Source: Kiritimatiellales bacterium (GTDB taxonomy: Bacteria > Verrucomicrobiota > Kiritimatiellia > Kiritimatiellales > Pontiellaceae). Taken from it: a DNA stretch of 11,005 nucleotides. Location: contig JAUUYK010000012.1 of the NCBI GenBank assembly GCA_030588285.1, positions 1 through 11,005 of the forward strand, read 5' to 3'. This document shows positions 6,522 to 11,005 of this stretch, one piece after another; position 1 is the stretch's first letter, and each line of letters begins with the position of its first letter. The notes beneath the pieces are model-generated. The model saw only the letters and a list, made by a program, of their open reading frames with translations. It did no database searches and was not told the origin of the DNA. The translations under genes were made by a program, and so were the position numbers.

Positions 6522-8923
6522 ATAGAATTCTCCTTAGCACTGAAAATCCAAATCTACGAATCCAGCTCGGAAGTTTTTTTATAGGAGCCTATGCTTTTTT
6601 CGCACTGCTTTTAGCAAGAGCCGCATACCATTTTCACGACCCCTCGGGGGAAATGATTGCGGCATTCATTGGCATCATCACGATGAACATCCTTGTTCTG
6701 GGTTATATACTCCTTCTTCTCATTCGTCTTCGGGTTAAAAAGAAGAAACAGGACCACGAGAAAACCAAAGAGGTTCTTAAATCCGAAACTTTCGGTAAAA
6801 AATTCTCCCACAAAACCCTATACAACATCACCGATGAAGCCGAACGCTATAACACCGAACTCATCCTTCAAGGCCGAAATCTCGGCTATTGGGACTGGAA
6901 TATCATAGCCAACACCCATGCTTACAACCCCCGTTTCGCGACCATCCTCGGATGCCAGCCCTCCGATCTCAGCCCCAGTTTAAACTGGCGGAAGGAGTAT
7001 ATCCACCCCGACGATGCCAATAACGTCAATCGCATTCTCACCAAGTATCTCGAGGGAAAAAGCGATACCTATAGCTGCGAATACCGCCTGCGTCGCGGGG
7101 AAAAAGATTGGATCTGGGTACTCGACCGCGGGCGGATACTCGACCGTGGACCCCAACAAACCCCCCTGCGCATGGCCGGAATACTGTTCGAAATTACCGA
7201 TCGAAAAGAAAACGAGATTGAAATGAAAGAAGCCAACCGGTTGCTCGACAAACGCAGCCGCGAACTCGAAGAAAATCAGCATATCATTATGGGTATGATG
7301 GAAGATGCCAACGGGGCTCGCGAAAACCTCGAAGGCGCCAATCGCCAGCTCCTCATTGCCCGCGAAAAAGCCGAACAGGCCTCCCGTGCAAAATCCGAAT
7401 TCCTAGCCAGTATGAGCCACGAAATCCGAACCCCAATGAACGGCATTATCGGCACCACCAGCCTATTCATCGACACCGAACTCACGGAAGAGCAACACGA
7501 ATATCTTCAAGTCATCCAAACGTCCGGCGACACCCTGCTTACCTTACTCAACGACATTCTTGATTTTTCCAAAATTGAAGCCGGAAAACTCGATCTCGAA
7601 CTCCAACCCTTTGACCTCCGCGAAGCCTTCGAACATATCGCCGAGTTGCTCACCCCCACCGCCCTCAAAAAGGGCGTCGACCTCGTCCTTCGTTTTTCCC
7701 CCAACACCCCTCCCTTCGTCGTTGGTGATATTGGACGCATCCGCCAAGTCATAATGAACCTCGCCAGCAACGCCCTTAAGTTTACCCCCAAAGGCCATGT
7801 TTATATCGATATCGAAGCCTCCGCCAGAACCGAAACCGAAGTCGACATTACTTTTTCGGTCACCGACACCGGCATCGGAATTTCCAAGGAAGAGCTTCCC
7901 CATTTTTTTCAGAAATTTTCTCAAGGCGACTCCTCCACCACCCGTGAATATGGAGGCACCGGTCTCGGGCTTGCGATCTGCAAACAACTCGTCTCCTTGA
8001 TGGGTGGAAAAATCGGAATGAAAAGTGACCTCGGCAAAGGTTCTTCCTTCTGGTTCCGGCTCAATCTTCCCATCGCAAATCGATCCAAAAAAGTCGCAAT
8101 CGACAACTTCCTATTTAAAGGGGAACACGTTCTCTTGATCGATGAGAAGCAGATCCTGGGGTCCGTTCTCTCCGAATGGTTAAACCATTGGGGGCTGAAC
8201 ACTAACATTGTGAGTTCCATTAAAGAGGCCGAAATAGAACTTCAAGAGAACGAATATGAGATTTTGTTGATTGAAGAACACCTCGCCACCGCCGTCGATA
8301 CCGCGCTCCTCAGCAACCCCAAACTTGCCCCGCTCAAGATTTTTATTATCTGTTCCATCACCAATCGCGACTTCAGTTCGCTCAACCACGCCAGCCTTAC
8401 CACCAAACTCATCAAGCCGATTCGGCTCAACAACCTACTCAAAAAAACCGCCGATGCACTCGGATACTCCATCGACACCGTCCGGCTCTACCCAGCCCAC
8501 CCATCCAACACGCGCCCCCCCGTCAAATACTCTAAAATGGGTTCCCGGCGAATTCTCGTGGTCGAAGATAACCTCGTAAACCAAACCGTTGTTAAACGCA
8601 TGCTGACCAACCATGGATTCGAAGTCGATGTTGCCGAAAATGGCGAACAAGCATTGCTGAAGATTACCGATGGAGAGGAGTTCGATCTCATCTTTATGGA
8701 TTGCCAAATGCCGCGCATGGACGGCTACGAAGCCACCCATAAAATCCGCCAATTTAAAAATACACCCGAAACCGAAAGTCGCATACCGATCATTGCTCTC
8801 ACAGCCAATGCCATGCAGGGCGATCGTGAAAAATGCCTTCATGCCGGCATGGACGACTACCTCGCCAAACCCGTCAAAAAAGAACGCCTCTTTGAAATGA
8901 TTCAACGCCACCTTAATCTCTAA
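6518..8923 (+). CDS. Hybrid sensor histidine kinase, PAS-HisKA-HATPase with two receiver domains
   Basis: An 801-residue inner-membrane kinase. Two transmembrane helices (about 17-37 and 47-70) have only a short loop between them, so sensing is probably cytoplasmic or through partners. A PAS_3-like domain spans about 115-230 ([27 protein letters not shown]). A long coiled coil (230-295) leads to HisKA with phospho-acceptor H301 in [13 protein letters not shown]. The ATPase shows NLASNALKF (414-422), DTGIGI (450-455), FFQKFSQ and GGTGLGLAI (479-487). Receiver 1 (about 536-640) has E586 where the phospho-acceptor Asp should be, though KP (633-634) is kept. Receiver 2 (about 677-800) is complete: ED (683-684), D728 in [12 protein letters not shown]762 and K784. 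No DNA-binding output is present, so phosphate must pass to an Hpt or response-regulator protein elsewhere. It starts at the ATG overlapping the small ORF stop; no SD sequence. It is convergent with the DtxR-type gene downstream. Confidence 0.95.
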   Translation: MNRILLSTENPNLRIQLGSFFIGAYAFFALLLARAAYHFHDPSGEMIAAFIGIITMNILVLGYILLLLIRLRVKKKKQDHEKTKEVLKSETFGKKFSHKTLYNITDEAERYNTELILQGRNLGYWDWNIIANTHAYNPRFATILGCQPSDLSPSLNWRKEYIHPDDANNVNRILTKYLEGKSDTYSCEYRLRRGEKDWIWVLDRGRILDRGPQQTPLRMAGILFEITDRKENEIEMKEANRLLDKRSRELEENQHIIMGMMEDANGARENLEGANRQLLIAREKAEQASRAKSEFLASMSHEIRTPMNGIIGTTSLFIDTELTEEQHEYLQVIQTSGDTLLTLLNDILDFSKIEAGKLDLELQPFDLREAFEHIAELLTPTALKKGVDLVLRFSPNTPPFVVGDIGRIRQVIMNLASNALKFTPKGHVYIDIEASARTETEVDITFSVTDTGIGISKEELPHFFQKFSQGDSSTTREYGGTGLGLAICKQLVSLMGGKIGMKSDLGKGSSFWFRLNLPIANRSKKVAIDNFLFKGEHVLLIDEKQILGSVLSEWLNHWGLNTNIVSSIKEAEIELQENEYEILLIEEHLATAVDTALLSNPKLAPLKIFIICSITNRDFSSLNHASLTTKLIKPIRLNNLLKKTADALGYSIDTVRLYPAHPSNTRPPVKYSKMGSRRILVVEDNLVNQTVVKRMLTNHGFEVDVAENGEQALLKITDGEEFDLIFMDCQMPRMDGYEATHKIRQFKNTPETESRIPIIALTANAMQGDREKCLHAGMDDYLAKPVKKERLFEMIQRHLNL

Positions 8924-8943
8924 AGTAGCGAAGGGGGGATTCT

Positions 8944-8971
8944 CAGCAATAATCCGAATTCGTTATTGCTG
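8944..8971. repeat. 9-bp inverted repeat between convergent genes
   Basis: CAGCAATAA (8944-8952) and TTATTGCTG (8963-8971) are perfect complements around a 10-base loop that contains the palindrome CGAATTCG. It lies between the convergent kinase and DtxR-type genes, where a shared bidirectional terminator would be expected, but neither side carries a T-tract. It may act as an RNA 3'-end stabiliser or a weak bidirectional terminator. Confidence 0.45.
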
Positions 8972-9022
8972 GAATTCTTGCGGCTTTAAATACACATCAA
9001 AAACGATGCGCGAGAAGACGTA

Positions 9023-9511
9023 TCAGTCCGTCGGCAGATTGCAGGTGTCGCACCGCCCAGAATCGCATCCCTGAGCGCGGCAAAAATAGCCCTCGGCATT
9101 CGCCTGCCAGCTCGCATTAAAATTCGGGCATTTTTCGGTATACTCCGCAAAACGAACGAAGCGTTGCAAAATATTATCGGGAATGGTGTGTTCCATTGAA
9201 CAGGCAAACTCCTCCGCCTCCTCCGCTTCAACGCCCAACACTTGGGTAAAAAAGTGGAGCAATGCCTCGTGTTTCACCGCAATACTTCGGGCAATCTCCC
9301 GCCCCTCCGGCGTCAGCGTCACCGCGGCATACGGCGCATAATTAATCAGCCCCTTTTCCCCGAGCGCCTTTAACGCCCCCGTCACCGAAGCCGCCCGCAC
9401 CTTCATCCGCTCGGCAATCGCCTTCGGGCGCGCTTTCCCCTCATCTCGTGACAGGAAAAAAATGGTCTCCAGATAATCTTCTAAACTCGCACTAAGCTCC
9501 GTGGTATTCAT
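9023..9511 (-). CDS. DtxR/MntR-family metal-dependent transcriptional repressor
   Basis: A 162-residue regulator with the N-terminal winged helix and metal-binding dimerisation domain of the DtxR family, but no C-terminal SH3/FeoA domain. With bound Fe or Mn such proteins repress metal uptake genes. LEDYLETIFFL (10-20) begins helix 1; the recognition helix is RAASVTGALKAL (39-50). Aligning on spacing, the metal site is D12 (as in MntR), H81, C104 (as in DtxR), E107 and H108 in CSMEH. The tail holds CP at 128-129 and four more cysteines, C144, C149, C154 and C157, possibly another metal or redox site. Start: the ATG at 9511 has no SD sequence, but an extended -10 ends 7 nt upstream of it, so the mRNA may be leaderless. 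No DtxR or MntR box was recognised in the divergent region, and no iron or manganese transporter gene is in the window, so its targets are unknown. Confidence 0.9.
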   Translation of the reverse strand: MNTTELSASLEDYLETIFFLSRDEGKARPKAIAERMKVRAASVTGALKALGEKGLINYAPYAAVTLTPEGREIARSIAVKHEALLHFFTQVLGVEAEEAEEFACSMEHTIPDNILQRFVRFAEYTEKCPNFNASWQANAEGYFCRAQGCDSGRCDTCNLPTD

Positions 9512-9518
9512 GTTCGAA

Positions 9519-9548
9519 TTAATAGCAGACCGCCCAAGCCAACCTCAA
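9519..9548 (-). promoter_or_regulatory. Extended -10 promoter of the DtxR-type gene, predicting leaderless mRNA
   Basis: On the minus strand TTGAGG (9543-9548) is followed after 18 nt by TATTAA (9519-9524), preceded by TGC, which fits an extended -10 element. Only 7 bases separate TATTAA from the ATG at 9511, so transcription would begin at or next to the start codon. The absence of an SD sequence agrees with this. Confidence 0.4.
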
Positions 9549-9600
9549 CCCTGCACATCGTTAATTTTGAGTCTACTGCAATATGCCTCGCGTGAAATGA

Positions 9601-9628
9601 TTGTTTACCCAGCGATACTCCTTAGAAT
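9601..9628 (+). promoter_or_regulatory. Probable promoter of the SpoU-type methyltransferase gene
   Basis: TTGTTT (9601-9606) and TAGAAT (9623-9628) are spaced by 16 nt; the -10 matches consensus at 5 of 6 positions and the -35 at 3 of 6. A start near 9635 would leave a leader of about 37 nt, containing AAAAGGA as SD sequence before the GTG at 9672. Confidence 0.4.
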
Positions 9629-9671
9629 ACGTTACCCAATAGGCTCAGGAATTCCACCAAAAGGACGCATT

Positions 9672-10169
9672 GTGAAATTTGAACATCTACGCCATAAACC
9701 GCCAACGGAGCTAATTGAAGAACGCCCATTAATCATTGCGTGCAGTCCCCTGCGCAGCAACGTAAACCTTTCCACGATTTTTCGGACGGCGGGGTGCTGT
9801 GGCGTTCGGAAAATTATTGCAACGGGCAACGTAAAACTCGTCAGCAAAATCGCGCGGGATGGCGCAGAGCACGTGAACCTGGTCGTTAAAAACAGCCTAC
9901 CCCCGGTTTTGAAAAAACTAAAACAGCAGGGATACACCTTAGTGGGGCTGGAACAAACCACGAACTCCACCCCAATAGCGGAATACGCCTTTCCCAAAAA
10001 GACCGCACTCGTGATTGGCTCCGAACGCGAAGGCCTTTCCGACGACTGCCTAATCCAGCTCGACGCCGTGGTGGAAATCTCCGTTTGGGGCATGCCATTT
10101 TCGTATAACGTGGCCACCGCCACCTCGATGGCGCTCTACGAATATTGCCGCCAATACCCCACGGGGTAG
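9672..10169 (+). CDS. SpoU/TrmH-family RNA 2'-O-methyltransferase (single domain)
   Basis: A 165-residue knotted (SPOUT) methyltransferase that transfers a methyl group from S-adenosylmethionine to a ribose 2'-OH of tRNA or rRNA. The three SpoU motifs are present: motif 1 NLSTIFRTAGCCGV with N32 and R38, motif 2 ALVIGSEREGLS (112-123), and motif 3 VWGMPFSYNVATATSMALYEY (about 138-158), where SYNV replaces the more common SLNV. The size matches minimal TrmL-like enzymes without an extra RNA-binding domain, so the target nucleotide cannot be named. The GTG start at 9672 was chosen because AAGGA lies 7 nt upstream and it begins the recognisable domain. The frame is open back to 9501, but that would overlap the divergent DtxR-type gene and run through the intergenic promoter region. 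The next gene, rpsD, converges on it. Confidence 0.88.
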   Translation: MKFEHLRHKPPTELIEERPLIIACSPLRSNVNLSTIFRTAGCCGVRKIIATGNVKLVSKIARDGAEHVNLVVKNSLPPVLKKLKQQGYTLVGLEQTTNSTPIAEYAFPKKTALVIGSEREGLSDDCLIQLDAVVEISVWGMPFSYNVATATSMALYEYCRQYPTG

Positions 10170-10187
10170 TATCCACCGATTGCTCTG

Positions 10188-10224
10188 ATTACATGGATTT
10201 TAAAATGGGGAGCATCTATGTAAT
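10188..10224. repeat. 11-bp inverted repeat, possible repeated extragenic palindrome
   Basis: ATTACATGGAT (10188-10198) and ATCTATGTAAT (10214-10224) pair over 11 positions with one G-T, around a 15-base loop. A perfect palindrome ATTTTAAAAT (10197-10206) overlaps the left arm. It lies 18 bp past the methyltransferase stop, is not followed by a T-run, and resembles dispersed intergenic palindromes seen in many genomes. The rest of 10170-10290 shows no gene. Confidence 0.4.
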
Positions 10225-10290
10225 CTGTGATTCTGAAAACCGAAGGTATACGAAAAACGTTCCTTCGTGATTAACCGTTTGTCTGGGCAC

Positions 10291-10322
10291 AAAAAAAACC
10301 GCCCTCGTAAAGAGAGCGGTTT
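10291..10322 (-). terminator. Intrinsic terminator of rpsD
   Basis: On the minus strand AACCGCTCTC pairs with GAGGGCGGTT (10 bp, one G-U) around a TTTAC loop, with the U-run continuing directly from the stem (eight T in all). It lies 23 bp beyond the rpsD stop and also separates rpsD from the convergent methyltransferase gene. Confidence 0.92.
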
Positions 10323-10344
10323 GTCCAATCCTCGAAAGGATCGA

Positions 10345-10947
10345 TTAGCGCGCGTAAAACTCGACAACAGACGAGATTTCGCAAACGACCGGAACTTCGT
10401 CCCGAGTCGGTAGGCGATTCAATTCTGCAGTCAATTCCTTATCATTCGCGGTAATGTACTCTGGGGTCTTAGCAACCTGTTGAGCCAATACGAAAGCATC
10501 CAAATCTTTGGATTTTTCACGAACGGTTACCTTTTCGCCAATTTTCAACGAGTAGGAAGGAATGTTCACTTTCTTTCCGTTAACACGGAAATGAGCGTGC
10601 GATACCATCTGGCGAGCCTGATAAATTGAGCGAGCCATTCCAGCACGTAGAACGAGAACGTCCAAACGGCTTTCGAGCAGTTCAATCATCACTTCACCAG
10701 TATTACCCTGCTTACGGGCTGCTTTCGTGAAAACTCCACGAAGCTGCTTTTCGCTCATGTTATACTGATAACGTAAACGCTGTTTTTCCGTCAGCTGCCG
10801 ACCGTAGTCGGATTGCTTACCACGACGACGGCCGGGGCCATGCTGTCCTGGTGGGTTAGGGCGACGTTCCAAAAACTTTTCAGATTTCGGAGACAGTGCA
10901 ACACCCAAACGCCGTGCTTTTTTAATTTTGGGGCCTGTATATTTCAT
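10345..10947 (-). CDS. rpsD: 30S ribosomal protein S4
   Basis: A 200-residue primary 16S rRNA-binding protein of the small subunit, which nucleates assembly of the 30S body; in many bacteria S4 also represses its own mRNA. Recognisable segments are KYTGPKIKKARRLG at the N-terminus, RRPNPPGQHGPGRRR (28-42), SDYGRQLTEKQRLRYQYN (46-63), and the S4 RNA-binding domain with LESRLDVLVLRAGMARS, YQARQMVSHAHFRVNGKKVN and PSYSLKIGEKVTVREKS. The N-terminal part has no cysteines, so this is the zinc-free form. AAAGG lies 12 nt before the ATG at 10947, rather distant for an SD sequence. It has its own terminator and so is the last gene of its transcript. The usual neighbours (rpsK, rpoA, rplQ) are not downstream; whether rpsM or rpsK lies upstream cannot be seen. 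The 58 bases to the window edge show no gene. Confidence 0.97.
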   Translation of the reverse strand: MKYTGPKIKKARRLGVALSPKSEKFLERRPNPPGQHGPGRRRGKQSDYGRQLTEKQRLRYQYNMSEKQLRGVFTKAARKQGNTGEVMIELLESRLDVLVLRAGMARSIYQARQMVSHAHFRVNGKKVNIPSYSLKIGEKVTVREKSKDLDAFVLAQQVAKTPEYITANDKELTAELNRLPTRDEVPVVCEISSVVEFYAR

Positions 10948-11005
10948 GTACTTATTTTACCTTTCTTTTCCCGATGGCCTCCCTGCAAATTAAGCTGGCT
11001 CTACC

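Noticed and set aside
7544..7987. Long minus-strand frames opposite the kinase gene (also 8435-8911)
   Set aside because: They are antisense to confirmed HATPase and receiver coding sequence and show repetitive composition from codon bias; no family recognised.
9501..9671. In-frame N-terminal extension of the methyltransferase
   Set aside because: It would overlap the divergent regulator and cross the promoter region; the GTG at 9672 has AAGGA upstream and starts the conserved domain.

Overview
The window reads as bacterial chromosome, with housekeeping genes on either side of a CRISPR defence cassette. The taxon cannot be fixed from sequence alone. A membrane-bound PAS/hybrid-kinase pair, the SpoU-type methyltransferase and the weak Shine-Dalgarno (SD) usage of most chromosomal genes would suit a Gram-negative lineage such as the PVC superphylum; this is a low-confidence impression.

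Left third (1-3756, all minus strand): the first three genes of a type III-B CRISPR (Cmr) operon. In transcription order they are a CARF protein of the NE0113 family, a Card1/Can2-like CARF nuclease, and a Cmr2-type Cas10 cut by the window edge. The Cas10 has no N-terminal HD domain but keeps an intact GGDD palm motif. Its expected output is therefore cyclic oligoadenylate (cOA) rather than DNA cleavage, and the two CARF genes directly upstream are the likely receivers. The remaining cmr genes, any Cas6 and any CRISPR array must lie to the left; no repeat array is visible here. A 186-bp gap between the two CARF genes holds several inverted repeats, while the Card1 and Cas10 genes overlap by one base.

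Boundary (3918-4081, minus strand): tRNA-Thr(UGU) with a strong promoter, an encoded CCA and its own intrinsic terminator. It separates the CRISPR cassette from the housekeeping side.

Middle (4261-8923, plus strand): a Maf nucleotide pyrophosphatase, then a signalling group. The group is a membrane-anchored protein with three PAS-like domains and no kinase, a 36-codon open frame whose start and stop both overlap its neighbours as ATGA, and an 801-residue hybrid histidine kinase with two receiver domains, the first of which has lost its phospho-acceptor aspartate. The PAS protein and kinase may form a split sensor system.

Right third (8924-11005): a DtxR/MntR-type metalloregulator (minus, possibly leaderless mRNA) divergent from a single-domain SpoU/TrmH RNA methyltransferase (plus), a 37-bp inverted repeat, and ribosomal protein S4 (minus) with a clear intrinsic terminator.

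No insertion sequences, integrases or transposases were seen. No stretch longer than 300 bases lacks a gene or RNA.
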